A DNA stretch of 64,000 bases from JAZKHT01 sp040385245 (GCA_040385245.1 JAZKHT010000004.1:124001-188000), one strand, 5' to 3'; numbered from the stretch's first letter, positions 30,163-39,014 are shown. Notes: a model not told the origin generated them from the letters alone. A program made the numbers and translations.

Positions 30163-31239
30163 TCAGGCAATTCCCCGGGTGATGCGGTTGACGTGGCCCA
30201 TCTTGCGACCGGGTCGCGCCTCGGCCTTGCCATACAGGTGCAGGGCGGTGTTTTTTTCGCGCGTCAGTTCGGGAACCCGCAGGATATCGTCACCGATCAG
30301 GTTTTCCATCGTCACATCGGCATGGCGTGACCCGTCGCCCAGCGGCCAGCCCGCCACCGCGCGGATGTGTTGTTCGAACTGATCAACAACGCAGCCATTC
30401 TGCGTCCAGTGGCCAGAATTGTGGACGCGCGGGGCGATTTCGTTGACGATCAGCCCCTGCGGCGTCACGAACAGTTCAACCCCCATGACGCCGACATAAT
30501 CCAGCGCGGTCAGGATGCGGGCGGCCAGCAAGACCGCGTCGGTGCGCTGGTTCGCCGTCAGCCGGGCGGGGACGGTGGTGGTGTGCAGGATGCCTGCGCG
30601 ATGCACATTTTCGCCGGGGTCGTAGCAGGCGACTGACCCGTCCAGCCCCCGTGCGGCAATCACCGACACCTCGAGGCTGAAATTAATAAAGCCTTCCAGC
30701 ACGCAGTCGGCCCCCTGCATGCTGGTCAGCGCATGGGGGGCGTCAGACGCCGCCATGATCCGCGCCTGCCCTTTGCCGTCATAGCCAAGGCGGGTGGTCT
30801 TCAGGATCGCCGGCGCGCCGATGCGCGACAACGCCACCTCAAGTTCCGCAAAAGTCGTGACCTTGGCATAGGGCGCGGTGGTCAGGCCGAGTGACACAAG
30901 AAAATCCTTTTCCGCGATGCGTTCCTGGCTGATGGCAAGGGCGCGGCGGTTCGGGCGGATGGGGCGCACAGCCTCCAGCAGGTCAAGCGCTGCGGTGGGG
31001 ATGTTTTCGAATTCGTAGGTGATCACATCGACCGATGCGGCAAAGGCGGTCAACGCCGCCACATCATCATAGGCGGCGATCGTCACCGCATGGGCGACAT
31101 CGGCGGCGGGCGGGTTGGCGCCGGGTTCGTAGATATGGGTGCGAAATCCAAGACGGCTGGCCGCAACCGACAGCATCCGGCCCAACTGCCCGCCGCCAAG
31201 AATGCCGATGGTGGCACCGGGGTGCAGCATGTCATTCAT
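30163..31239 (-). CDS. purK: 5-(carboxyamino)imidazole ribonucleotide synthase
   Basis: A 358-residue ATP-grasp enzyme: ATIGILGGGQLGRML, the ATP-grasp KTTRLGYDGKGQ and EIAPRVHNSGHWT. It makes N5-CAIR from AIR, bicarbonate and ATP in purine synthesis. The start MNDMLHPGAT (31239) overlaps the purE stop by eight bases, the usual purEK coupling. Confidence 0.96.
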   Translation of the reverse strand: MNDMLHPGATIGILGGGQLGRMLSVAASRLGFRTHIYEPGANPPAADVAHAVTIAAYDDVAALTAFAASVDVITYEFENIPTAALDLLEAVRPIRPNRRALAISQERIAEKDFLVSLGLTTAPYAKVTTFAELEVALSRIGAPAILKTTRLGYDGKGQARIMAASDAPHALTSMQGADCVLEGFINFSLEVSVIAARGLDGSVACYDPGENVHRAGILHTTTVPARLTANQRTDAVLLAARILTALDYVGVMGVELFVTPQGLIVNEIAPRVHNSGHWTQNGCVVDQFEQHIRAVAGWPLGDGSRHADVTMENLIGDDILRVPELTREKNTALHLYGKAEARPGRKMGHVNRITRGIA

Positions 31240-31717
31240 CGCGCGGTGCATCCGGGATCGACGCCGACAGCGCATCGCGCCACGCATCGAGGCGCGCAGC
31301 CAGCGCCACATCGTTCAGCGCAAGGATGCCCGCGGCCAGCAGACCAGCATTTGCCGCCCCCGCCGCGCCAATGGCCATGGTGGCGACCGGATACCCTTTT
31401 GGCATCTGCACGATGGAATACAGGCTGTCCACGCCCGAAAGAGCCTTGGTCTGCACAGGAACGCCAATCACAGGGATGCGGGTTTTCGATGCCATCATGC
31501 CGGGCAAATGCGCCGCGCCGCCTGCGCCTGCGATGATGACCTTCAGCCCACGGTCTACGGCCGTCTTGCCATAGGTCCACAACCTGTCAGGCGTGCGGTG
31601 GGCCGAGACGATCTTGGCCTCCCACGCGATGCCAAGGTCATCCAGGATCAGGCACGCCTCTTTCATCGTCGGCCAGTCGGACTGGCTGCCCATGATGATG
31701 CCAACCGATATGGTCAT
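31232..31717 (-). CDS. purE: N5-CAIR mutase
   Basis: A 161-residue class I PurE that converts N5-CAIR to CAIR. The active-site motifs GIIMGSQSDWPTM, SAHRTPDRL and IAGAGGAAHLPGM are all present. The start at ATG 31717 (MTISVGIIMG) fits the family. It forms a translationally coupled pair with purK. Confidence 0.96.
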   Translation of the reverse strand: MTISVGIIMGSQSDWPTMKEACLILDDLGIAWEAKIVSAHRTPDRLWTYGKTAVDRGLKVIIAGAGGAAHLPGMMASKTRIPVIGVPVQTKALSGVDSLYSIVQMPKGYPVATMAIGAAGAANAGLLAAGILALNDVALAARLDAWRDALSASIPDAPRDE

Positions 31718-31793
31718 GACCGCCCCCGCTTTGCCCGGCAGCCCGCGCATACAACGCAGCGTGACGCGGGGCAAGGTGGGGCGGGGGATCGCG

Positions 31794-32012
31794 TCAGGCG
31801 ATGATGTCGGGGATCAACTGATCCTCGATCTTCACGATCTGATCCTTCAGCGCCAGTTTCTGCTTTTTCAGCCGCCGCAGGGTCAGCTGATCCGGGCGAC
31901 CGGCGGTTTCAAGCGCGTGGATCGCCTCGTCAAGATCACGATGCTCGCGCCGGATAACCTCCAGCCGGATGCGAAGCATCTCTTCGAAATTGAGTTCGGT
32001 AGGCGCGTTCAT
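31794..32012 (-). CDS. DUF465/YdcH family small protein
   Basis: A 72-residue, fully helical protein with the DUF465 pattern MLRIRLEVIRREHRDLDEAI and LTLRRLKKQKLALKDQI. Such proteins form short antiparallel coiled coils; their role is unknown. It lies upstream of purE on the same strand with a 76-base gap. Confidence 0.82.
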   Translation of the reverse strand: MNAPTELNFEEMLRIRLEVIRREHRDLDEAIHALETAGRPDQLTLRRLKKQKLALKDQIVKIEDQLIPDIIA

Positions 32013-32120
32013 CGGTGTTCTCAGTGTCAATAAGACGGAGGTTCCTGTTTTCCAACAGTATAGTGATTCGCGTCGCGCGCGGAAAGGAATCTGGCAGGAA
32101 TTCCCGCAATTCGGCCGGGT

Positions 32121-32150
32121 CTTGCGGGCGCGCCCGTGGCCCACCATATT
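32121..32150 (+). promoter_or_regulatory. Candidate heat-shock (RpoH-type) promoter of the Hsp20 gene
   Basis: CTTGCG at 32121-32126, a 17-base spacer and CCATAT at 32144-32149 resemble the alphaproteobacterial RpoH pattern (CTTG, then C-rich CCATAT-like -10). It is 66 bases before the Hsp20 start. Seen by eye only. Confidence 0.4.
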
Positions 32151-32215
32151 TGGGGCAAGCGGGTGGCCGATCACGGGACCCGAAGATGTGTCGCTTGATC
32201 AAAAGGGCATGACCG

Positions 32216-32629
32216 ATGACGAAACTGAGCTTTGGGTCGCACCCCTTTCTGTTGGGGTTCGAACAGTTGGAACGACTGGTAGAGCGGACGGCCAAAACCG
32301 CTGCCGAAGGGTATCCGCCCTTCAACATCGAAGCGGTGGCCGAAAATGCCTATCGCATCACACTGGCCGTTGCCGGGTTCTGCGAAGATGATCTGTCGAT
32401 CACGGTCGAGGATCGGCAGCTGGTTGTGCGGGGTCGTCAGGGCGACGATCTGGCGGACCGGGTGTTTTTGCACCGAGGCATCGCCGCGCGGGCGTTCCAG
32501 CGCAGTTTCGTGCTCGCGGACGGGGTCGAGGTGGCTGGGGCCAGCATGGAACACGGCCTGTTGCACATCGATTTGCGCCGCGCCGTCCCGGACACCGTGG
32601 TTCAGACCATCCGCATCGGGCAGAAATAA
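32216..32629 (+). CDS. Small heat shock protein, Hsp20 family
   Basis: A 137-residue alpha-crystallin-type chaperone close to IbpA. It begins LSFGSHPFLLGFEQLERLV, the core reads YRITLAVAGFCEDDLSITVEDRQLVV, and the usual FxRSF strand is FQRSFVL. The conserved C-terminal IxI anchor is not obvious beyond TIRIGQK. It holds unfolding proteins under stress. The ribosome site AAAAGGG is 8 bases upstream. It is followed by a DUF1150 gene, a standard pair in alphaproteobacteria. Confidence 0.93.
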   Translation: MTKLSFGSHPFLLGFEQLERLVERTAKTAAEGYPPFNIEAVAENAYRITLAVAGFCEDDLSITVEDRQLVVRGRQGDDLADRVFLHRGIAARAFQRSFVLADGVEVAGASMEHGLLHIDLRRAVPDTVVQTIRIGQK

Positions 32630-32640
32630 GGAGAACGACA

Positions 32641-32868
32641 ATGGATGTGAAATTCAAAGGTCTGCCAGAGGTGGACGCGGCCATCGTCTATGTCCGCCCG
32701 GTCGCCGTGTCGGACCTGCCGGAAGATGTGCAGGCACAGATCGGCGGGCTTGAAACCGTCTATGCCGTCCACGACGCCGCCGGCGTGCGGCTGGCACTGG
32801 TCGCAGATCGCGGAATGGCGTTCGTGCTGGCACGGCAAAACGATCTGGCCCCGGTCAGCGTGCATTGA
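32641..32868 (+). CDS. DUF1150 family protein
   Basis: A 75-residue protein with the DUF1150 pattern VYVRPVAVSDLP and a closing GMAFVLARQNDLAPVSVH. Its function is unknown, but it nearly always follows hsp20 in this order, so a stress role is inferred. A clear GGAG ribosome site precedes the ATG. Its stop is followed by a bidirectional terminator. Confidence 0.85.
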   Translation: MDVKFKGLPEVDAAIVYVRPVAVSDLPEDVQAQIGGLETVYAVHDAAGVRLALVADRGMAFVLARQNDLAPVSVH

Positions 32869-32924
32869 CGGGCCAAGGCGGGGCCTTAGCGACAAAAGTG
32901 GCCTTGCCCTGTTGGCGATTATGA

Positions 32925-32953
32925 AAAAGGCCCCGCCGCCAGCGGGGCCTTTT
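32925..32953. terminator. Bidirectional Rho-independent terminator
   Basis: The arms AAAAGGCCCCGC (32925-32936) and GCGGGGCCTTTT (32942-32953) pair perfectly around a five-base loop, with A and T tracts at both ends. It lies between convergent hsp20-DUF1150 and sat-cysC, so it can serve both. Confidence 0.9.
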
Positions 32954-32970
32954 GGGTTGTTAGAGAAGGA

Positions 32971-34677
32971 TTACCCCTTGATCAGACCCATGCTTTCCAG
33001 CTTCAGGATCACCTGCTGGGCGCAGTAATCGACGTCGGTGCCTTCGGTGTCGACCACCAGTTCGGCCTGTGTCGGTGCCTCGTACGGGTCGGAAATGCCG
33101 GTGAATTCCTTGATCTTGCCTTCACGGGCCAGCTTGTACAGGCCCTTGCGGTCCCGCCGTTCGCATTCTTCGATGGATGTCGCGACATGCACCTCGATGA
33201 ATGCGCCCGATGCTTCGACCATCTCGCGCACGGCGCGACGGGTGGCGGTGTAGGGGGCAATCGGGGCGCAGATGGCGATCCCGCCATTCTTGGTGATCTC
33301 GGACGCGACATAGCCGATGCGGCGAATGTTGATGTCGCGGTGTTCCTTGCTGAATCCCAGTTCGGACGACAGGTGTTTGCGCACCACATCGCCGTCAAGC
33401 AGAGTCACGGGGCGACCACCCATTTCCATCAGCTTGACCATCAGCGCGTTGGCAATCGTCGATTTGCCCGACCCGGACAGGCCGGTGAAGAACACGGTGA
33501 ACCCCTGCTTGCTGCGCGCGGGCGAGGTGCGGCGCAGCTCGGTCACGACCTGCGGAAAGCTGAACCAATCCGGGATCTCAAGCCCTTCGCGCAGACGGCG
33601 GCGCAATTCGGTGCCGGAAATATCCAGCACAGTCGATCCTTCGGGAACCTCATCTACCGGGTAATATTGTGACTTTTCCTGCACATAGACCATCTGTTTG
33701 AAATCGACCATCTCAATGCCGATTTCTTTCTGATGTTCAGCCACCAGCACCTGTGCGGCGTAGGGGTCGTAAAAATCCTTGCCCTGACTGTTCTTGCCGG
33801 GGCCTGCGTGATCCCGGCCCACGATGAAATGGGTCAGGCCGTGGTTCTTGCGGATGATGGCGTGCCACAGCGCCTCGCGCGGGCCACCCATGCGCATGGC
33901 AAGGTTCAGCAGCGACAGATGCGTGGTAGAGGCGGGGTATTGATCCAGCACCGCCTCGTAGCAGCGCACGCGGGTAAAGTGATCGACGTCGCCCGGTTTC
34001 GTCATGCCGACGACCGGATGGATCAGCAGGTTCGCCTCGGCTTCTTTGGCGGCACGAAAGGTCAGTTCCTGATGCGCGCGGTGCAGCGGGTTGCGGGTCT
34101 GGAACGCGACAATGCGGCGCCAGCCCATCTTGCGGAAAAAGGCGCGCAACTCGTTCGGCGTGTCGCGGCGGGCCTTGAAGTCGTAATGCACGGGCTGCTG
34201 GATGCCGGTGATCGGGCCGCCCAAATAGACGGGGCCCGCGACATTGTGCAGGTAGTTTACGGCAGGGTGGGCCAGATCGTCGGCACCATAGACCTTTTCC
34301 GCCTCGTTCGCCTTGTTGGGCACCCATTTGTCTGTAATCGACAGGATGGCAAGGATCACGCCTTCGGCGTCGCGCAGGGCGATGTCCTGACCGGGTTCAA
34401 CGGCTTCGGCAAACTTTTCGGACACATCCAGCGTGACGGGGATCGGCCACAGCGCACCGGATTCGGTGCGCATGTTTTCCACGACGCCGTTGTAATCGTC
34501 TTCGGTCTGAAACCCTTTCAGCGGAAAGAACCCGCCATTCATCAGCAGTTCCAGATCGCAGACCTGCCGGGCAGTCAGATCCCACGATGGCAGCGACCCC
34601 GCCTCGTGCTTCAGTTTCTGGGCAGAATCGTAGGACACGTAAAGTTCGGGGATCGGTGCGTGGATCGGCAGGGACAT
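32971..34677 (-). CDS. Bifunctional sulfate adenylyltransferase / adenylylsulfate kinase
   Basis: A 568-residue fusion. The N-terminal part is a Sat-type ATP sulfurylase with a PUA-like lead domain and the motifs QTRNPLHRAH (193-202) and GRDHAGPG (287-294). The C-terminal part is an APS kinase with Walker A GLSGSGKST (399-407) and the DGDVVRKHL and RRIGYVASEI motifs. Together they turn sulfate into APS and then PAPS. PAPS feeds sulfate reduction and sulfotransferases; one such enzyme is encoded at 43570. No other cys gene is adjacent. Confidence 0.95.
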   Translation of the reverse strand: MSLPIHAPIPELYVSYDSAQKLKHEAGSLPSWDLTARQVCDLELLMNGGFFPLKGFQTEDDYNGVVENMRTESGALWPIPVTLDVSEKFAEAVEPGQDIALRDAEGVILAILSITDKWVPNKANEAEKVYGADDLAHPAVNYLHNVAGPVYLGGPITGIQQPVHYDFKARRDTPNELRAFFRKMGWRRIVAFQTRNPLHRAHQELTFRAAKEAEANLLIHPVVGMTKPGDVDHFTRVRCYEAVLDQYPASTTHLSLLNLAMRMGGPREALWHAIIRKNHGLTHFIVGRDHAGPGKNSQGKDFYDPYAAQVLVAEHQKEIGIEMVDFKQMVYVQEKSQYYPVDEVPEGSTVLDISGTELRRRLREGLEIPDWFSFPQVVTELRRTSPARSKQGFTVFFTGLSGSGKSTIANALMVKLMEMGGRPVTLLDGDVVRKHLSSELGFSKEHRDINIRRIGYVASEITKNGGIAICAPIAPYTATRRAVREMVEASGAFIEVHVATSIEECERRDRKGLYKLAREGKIKEFTGISDPYEAPTQAELVVDTEGTDVDYCAQQVILKLESMGLIKG

Positions 34678-34805
34678 TCAAGCCTCATGTAAACAACGGC
34701 ACGGCGGACAGGCCCGCCGTTCTGCGGGGGGCTTTACGCCTTTGGCAGGACGGTTTCCAGCAAACTTGGTCCAAAAGGATTGAAAAAGGGCGAAAATGCC
34801 GCCTC

Positions 34806-34854
34806 TTTCCCACACATGGGAAAAGTGTTCCGGGTGCGGGATGCAGCCCGGAAC
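34806..34854 (-). terminator. Terminator-like hairpins downstream of trxB
   Basis: Two hairpins lie between trxB and sat-cysC: GTTCCGGG/CCCGGAAC (34827-34834 and 34847-34854), followed on the minus strand by ACACTTTT, and TTTCCCA-CACA-TGGGAAA (34806-34823). The first fits a terminator for trxB; the second may be part of it or a protein site ahead of sat-cysC. Confidence 0.6.
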
Positions 34855-34863
34855 AATGCGGCG

Positions 34864-35805
34864 TCAGTGCGTGCCTGCCAGAAACTTTTCGGCATCCAGT
34901 GCGGCCATGCAGCCCATGCCCGCCGACGTGACCGCCTGACGGTAGATGTGGTCGGTAAGATCGCCGGCCGCAAACACGCCGGGGATCGAGGTGCGGGTGC
35001 TGCCCGGTTCGACGACGACATAGCCGCCCGAATGGGTTTCAAGCTGATCCTTCACCAATTCTGACGCGGGCGAATGGCCGATGGCGACAAAGAACCCTTC
35101 GCACGGGATGTCGGTGACGGCACCTGTGTTCACGTCACGCGCCCGCACGGCTGTGACGCCAAGCGGCGTGTCCGTGCCCAGAACCTCGTCAACCGTGTGG
35201 TTCCACAGGACCGAAACCTTGGGATTCTTGAACAGCCGGTCCTGCATGATCTTTTCGGCGCGGAAGCTGTCGCGGCGGTGGATCACTGTGACCTTGGTCG
35301 CGAAATTGGTCAGGAACAGTGCCTCTTCGACCGCCGTATTGCCGCCGCCGATCACCACCACTTCTTTGCCACGATAAAAGAACCCGTCGCAGGTGGCGCA
35401 GGCCGACACACCAAATCCCTTGAAGCGTTCCTCGGACGGCAGGCCCAGCCAGCGCGCCTGCGCGCCGGTGGCCAGAATGACAGCATCGGCGGTATATGTC
35501 GTGCCGCTGTCGGCCTTGGCGACAAAGGGACGGGCGGACAGATCCAGAGACTGGATATAGTCACTGATCACCTCTGCCCCCATGGCGCTGGCGTGGGCTT
35601 CCATCCGCACCATCAGATCGGGGCCTTGCACATGCGTGTCACCGGGCCAGTTTTCGACCTCGGTCGTGATGGTCAACTGCCCGCCGGGTTGCAGCCCCTG
35701 GATCAGGATCGGCTCCAGCATGGCGCGCGCGGCATAGACAGCTGCGGTATAGCCCGCCGGGCCAGAACCGATAATCAGAACCTTGGTGTGCCGCGTGTCG
35801 CCCAT
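34864..35805 (-). CDS. trxB: Thioredoxin reductase
   Basis: A 313-residue flavoprotein with the FAD motif VLIIGSGPAGYTAA, the redox-active CATC at 136-139, the NADPH motif VVVIGGGNTAVEEA and the C-terminal FAAGDLTDHIYRQAVTSAG. It reduces thioredoxin with NADPH in the cytosol. The start at MGDTRHTK (35805) gives normal length. It diverges from the Lrp-type regulator gene with 201 bases between; this trxB/lrp pairing is common in alphaproteobacteria. Confidence 0.95.
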   Translation of the reverse strand: MGDTRHTKVLIIGSGPAGYTAAVYAARAMLEPILIQGLQPGGQLTITTEVENWPGDTHVQGPDLMVRMEAHASAMGAEVISDYIQSLDLSARPFVAKADSGTTYTADAVILATGAQARWLGLPSEERFKGFGVSACATCDGFFYRGKEVVVIGGGNTAVEEALFLTNFATKVTVIHRRDSFRAEKIMQDRLFKNPKVSVLWNHTVDEVLGTDTPLGVTAVRARDVNTGAVTDIPCEGFFVAIGHSPASELVKDQLETHSGGYVVVEPGSTRTSIPGVFAAGDLTDHIYRQAVTSAGMGCMAALDAEKFLAGTH

Positions 35806-35930
35806 GTCATGTCCCCTGATCTTGTCCGGCACAGGATATAGGCGCAGCGGTGGGCAGGGGGAAGCCCCGCCATTGCAGGCCCCTATTGCGGTGCGCGCGC
35901 AGGGTTCGCGGCGCAATGGCGCGACAATTT

Positions 35931-35963
35931 CTTGCGCGTTTGCGAAACAATGTTGCGCGCAAG
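35931..35963. promoter_or_regulatory. Inverted repeat between trxB and the Lrp gene, candidate operator
   Basis: A perfect 8-base inverted repeat, CTTGCGCG (35931-35938) and CGCGCAAG (35956-35963), with a 17-base AT-richer spacer that holds further TTGCG and CAATG words. Its place in the divergent promoter region suggests binding by the Lrp-type protein itself. Inferred from position and symmetry only. Confidence 0.45.
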
Positions 35964-36006
35964 GGGGTGCGGGCCTACATAGTCGTCACAGGAATTGGAG
36001 GCTTTG

Positions 36007-36507
36007 ATGGCCAGCTCGAAACTCGACCCGATCGACCGTCACATTCTGGCAGAGTTGCAGGCCGATGGGCGCATGACCAACGTGGAACTGGCCAAGCGGG
36101 TGGGAATTTCGGCCCCGCCCTGCCTTCGCCGGGTGCGCACGCTGGAAGAGGCGGGTTTCATCAAGGGCTATCACGCCGACATCGACGCCCGCGAACTGGG
36201 GTTCGAGGTACAGGTTTTCGCCATGGTGCGCCTGCGCAGTCAAGCCGAGGCGGACCTGTCCGCGTTCGAAGCACGTTGCCGGGCCTGGCCGCTTGTCCGC
36301 GAATGTCACATGCTGAACGGCGAGATCGACTTTATCCTGAAGTGCGTGGCCCCCGATCTGTCGACGTTCCAGAACTTTCTGACCGAACAACTGACGGCGG
36401 CGGACAATGTCGCCTCGGTCAAGACCAGCCTTGTGATCCGCTGCGCCAAGGATCAGCCGGGCGTGCCCTTTGACGTGCTGGAGGCGCGCTTGGCCAAGTC
36501 AGCCTGA
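36007..36507 (+). CDS. Lrp/AsnC family transcriptional regulator
   Basis: A 166-residue regulator with an N-terminal helix-turn-helix (LDPIDRHILAELQADGRMTN, then LAKRVGISAPPCLRRVRTLE) and a C-terminal RAM ligand-binding domain (VRECHMLNGEIDFILK). Members sense amino acids and bind as octamers. The ATG at 36007 has GGAGG six bases upstream; a TTG at 35995 is the less likely alternative. It diverges from trxB, and both may be its targets. Confidence 0.93.
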   Translation: MASSKLDPIDRHILAELQADGRMTNVELAKRVGISAPPCLRRVRTLEEAGFIKGYHADIDARELGFEVQVFAMVRLRSQAEADLSAFEARCRAWPLVRECHMLNGEIDFILKCVAPDLSTFQNFLTEQLTAADNVASVKTSLVIRCAKDQPGVPFDVLEARLAKSA

Positions 36508-36806
36508 CATCGCGTAGGCCCTGCCACAATAGGACAAGCGGCCCCTTCATGGCGCGCAGAGGAACGCACCGGGACCGCTTTTCCGAGCAACTGTCCCGCT
36601 CGACGTTTCTGACCCTGAACGGGACAACGTGGCGGAACGACCATGCTCGGACTATGTCGGGGCTGTGCGGCGCTGTCAAAGACCTGCTGAAATTGTGGCA
36701 AGGTCGGGGAACAATCCGCCAGCATGCGGCGGCATTGTCTGAAAATTCGATGCAATAGCGCGCTGTATTGGCACGACGTGCCCCAGCGCGCGATTCGATG
36801 CGGTGA
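36508..36806. other. Gene-poor region
   Basis: About 300 bases between the Lrp gene and the small minus-strand gene at 36807. A plus-strand frame of 69 codons (36549-36758) is open but has no ribosome site and no recognisable composition or motif, so it is not called. No terminator or strong repeat was seen. It may hold 3' untranslated RNA of both flanking genes. Confidence 0.4.
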
Positions 36807-36950
36807 TCACCGGGCGGCGATGGCCCGTTTCTGTGCTGTGCCCTTCAGTGTGGCAGGCTTGCGTCGGGCGCCGCGTTGCCACGGCAGGGACACCTGCGCC
36901 TCAAGGCTGGCGGCTATGACGGACTTCAACCAGCGACGGTCTTTCTTCAT
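36807..36950 (-). CDS. Small basic protein, 47 residues
   Basis: A 47-codon frame starting MKKDRRWLKSVIAAS, with a basic middle (LPWQRGARRKP) and tail. The ATG at 36950 has a good ribosome site (GGGAG, 8 bases upstream on the minus strand). About a third of the residues are Lys or Arg, with one amphipathic start helix and two Trp. I believe similar short MKKDRRWLK proteins occur in other Rhodobacterales, but that is memory, not a search. Function unknown; the charge suggests binding to nucleic acid, ribosome or membrane. Confidence 0.65.
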   Translation of the reverse strand: MKKDRRWLKSVIAASLEAQVSLPWQRGARRKPATLKGTAQKRAIAAR

Positions 36951-37207
36951 GGCGCTACTCCCACACTCGTGTCGATCTTGATGGGATCAATCTGACCATC
37001 GTTTGCGGCAGGGTTTTGACCTTTGGTGTATGAAATACAGACAATGGTATGGGATGGCTTCGGCGATTGTGGCAAAACGGCGGGCCACGATCGGGCGTAA
37101 AATCCGCCAATCATCTCGTATTTCGCAACAATCCGCCCCCAATCGCAGGGATTGGGCCAAAGACGCGCATCACCCGCGATGCAATTTCCGCCGGGTTTGC
37201 GCCACAA
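36951..37207. other. Intergenic region upstream of the small basic protein gene
   Basis: A 257-base gap that should hold the promoter of the 47-residue protein gene on the minus strand. It contains a 7-base inverted repeat CCCAATC-GCAGG-GATTGGG (37138-37156) without a T tract, and scattered TTGCG/CGCAA words. No gene is supported. Confidence 0.4.
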
Positions 37208-37957
37208 TCACAGCCGGATGACAGAGATCAGCCGTCCATAATCCGCCTCGCCCAGATGGGTGGTGCGGCGGTAGGAAAAGAATCGGTCCGGGTCGCGATA
37301 GGTGCAGTGGCGGGTCCATTCCGCCTGACCCACCCCGACGGCGCGAAGGCGGGCAAGACCAAAGGCGGGCAGGTCAAACAGCATCCGGTCGCCCTTGCCC
37401 TGAATGAAGAAACGCGCATGGCTGGGTTCCTCGTCGGTGAACGCCTCAAAGAACTCGGGTCCAACCTCGTAGGCGGATTGGCTGATGGTGGGGCCGATCA
37501 CCGCGCTGATATTGACGGGCGTCGCCCCAAGATCGACCATCGCCCGAACCGTTGCTTCAAGCACGCCATCGCGGGTGCCGCGCCATCCGGCGTGGGCAGC
37601 ACCGATCACCCCGGCGACCGGGTCGGAAAACAGCACCGGCTGGCAATCGGCGGTCAGGATGCCAAGGGCAAGCCCCGGTGTTCTGGTCACCATGCCATCG
37701 GCGCGCGGGCGGTCTGACATCGGGCCCTCAACGTGGATCACATCCGCCGAATGCACCTGATTGACCGACACAAGATGCGTCAGCGGCACCCCCATCGCGT
37801 CAGCCACGCGGGTGCGGTTGATCTGCACCACTTCGGACAGGTCCGACGATCCGGTTCCGCAGTTCAGCCCGGCAAAGATCCCCGAAGACGCACCGCCCCG
37901 GCGGGTGAAAAACCCGTGGCGCGGTGTCAGGGCATCGGACGTGATCGGGTCAAGCAT
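37208..37957 (-). CDS. pgeF: Peptidoglycan editing factor PgeF (laccase-domain, YfiH family)
   Basis: A 249-residue protein of the YfiH/polyphenol-oxidase family with the Cu/Zn-type site residues in VNQVHSADV, LTADCQPVLF and AAHAGWRGT. In E. coli the homologue removes peptidoglycan precursors in which L-Ser replaces L-Ala; other members act on purine nucleosides. The start overlaps the NdufAF7 stop by eight bases, placing it in the lgt-NdufAF7-pgeF operon, a conserved trio in alphaproteobacteria. Confidence 0.92.
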   Translation of the reverse strand: MLDPITSDALTPRHGFFTRRGGASSGIFAGLNCGTGSSDLSEVVQINRTRVADAMGVPLTHLVSVNQVHSADVIHVEGPMSDRPRADGMVTRTPGLALGILTADCQPVLFSDPVAGVIGAAHAGWRGTRDGVLEATVRAMVDLGATPVNISAVIGPTISQSAYEVGPEFFEAFTDEEPSHARFFIQGKGDRMLFDLPAFGLARLRAVGVGQAEWTRHCTYRDPDRFFSYRRTTHLGEADYGRLISVIRL

Positions 37958-39014
37958 CTGTAAATCCGGGTGGCGGGGGGGCTTTGGGCGGATGAAGGCC
38001 CAGTGCCTTGAACAGCGTTCCCATTTCCGCAGGGTCGGTCAAGCGGCGAGTTGCGGCAAGATGCTGTTCCAGCGCCGCACCAGACAGGGACGCGGCCAGA
38101 CGGTCAGACCGCTGCACAATCCCAAGGCGGGTCAAAAGCGCGCCTTGGGTGACCATTGTCGTCGACACCGCCGGGGCGGCAGCGGCGGCAAGGGCCGCGA
38201 AATCGACATGCGCCGTCACGTCCGCCAGACCGGGTTCTGCCAGCGGATCGGTATAGGCGTGGGCGCGCAGGGCCTGAAACGTGTCGCCGCGTGACAGCCA
38301 GTCGCCATAATCCACGATCACCGCCGCACCGCCATGGATGGCAATCCGTGCGCCGATGCCGGCCATGATCGGGCTCGCGGCCGCGCACACCTCGACCACG
38401 CCGCCGAACGGCACATCAAGCCGGTGTTCCAGTTGAGCAAACCGGGCAGGCATGCTGCGGCCAAGGGTCAGGCGCGCATCGGTGACACCGACAAGCGTTT
38501 CGCACCAGCCATCGGGGTGGCGAGTGAATTGGCGGATCGGCAGGGCATCGAAAAACTCGTTCGCCAGCAGGAACAGTGGCGCGTCGGGCAGGTCGTCCAC
38601 GCTGTCGGCCCAAGTGGCGGGATAGGTGCCCAAGGTGCGGCGTTGCAGGGTGCGCAATATGGGCGACGCCTCGACCAGCATGACATGGGCTGCGGCATGA
38701 AAGCCACGCAAACCCTTGGTCGCGCGCAGCACATCCGCCATCAGCGTGCCGCGCCCGGGGCCAAGCTCGGCCAAGGTAAAGGCGCGTGGCGATCCCTGAT
38801 CCAGCCATGCCTGCGCCAGACTTAGCCCCAGCAGTTCACCGAACATCTGGCTGATCTCGGGTGCCGTCGTGAAATCGCCCGCTGTGCCAAAGGGATCGCG
38901 GGTGGCATAGTATCCGTGCGTCGGATGCAGCAGGCAGTCAGCCATGTAATCGGCCAGCGTGATCGGGCCGGTTTGCCCGATCCGGCGGATCAGCAGATCA
39001 CCCAGCGCGGTCAT
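37950..39014 (-). CDS. NdufAF7-type class I SAM-dependent methyltransferase
   Basis: A 354-residue protein of the COG1565/NDUFAF7 family: ADYMADCLLHPTHGYYATRD, GDFTTAPEISQMFGE, and the SAM site LAELGPGRGTLMADVLR. The mitochondrial homologue methylates an arginine of a complex I subunit; the bacterial substrate is not settled. It overlaps lgt by 17 bases and pgeF by eight. Confidence 0.9.
   Translation of the reverse strand: MTALGDLLIRRIGQTGPITLADYMADCLLHPTHGYYATRDPFGTAGDFTTAPEISQMFGELLGLSLAQAWLDQGSPRAFTLAELGPGRGTLMADVLRATKGLRGFHAAAHVMLVEASPILRTLQRRTLGTYPATWADSVDDLPDAPLFLLANEFFDALPIRQFTRHPDGWCETLVGVTDARLTLGRSMPARFAQLEHRLDVPFGGVVEVCAAASPIMAGIGARIAIHGGAAVIVDYGDWLSRGDTFQALRAHAYTDPLAEPGLADVTAHVDFAALAAAAAPAVSTTMVTQGALLTRLGIVQRSDRLAASLSGAALEQHLAATRRLTDPAEMGTLFKALGLHPPKAPPPPGFTDA

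Noticed and set aside
36549..36758. A 69-codon plus-strand ORF in the gene-poor stretch after the Lrp gene.
   Set aside because: No ribosome site, no family resemblance and no codon bias like its neighbours.
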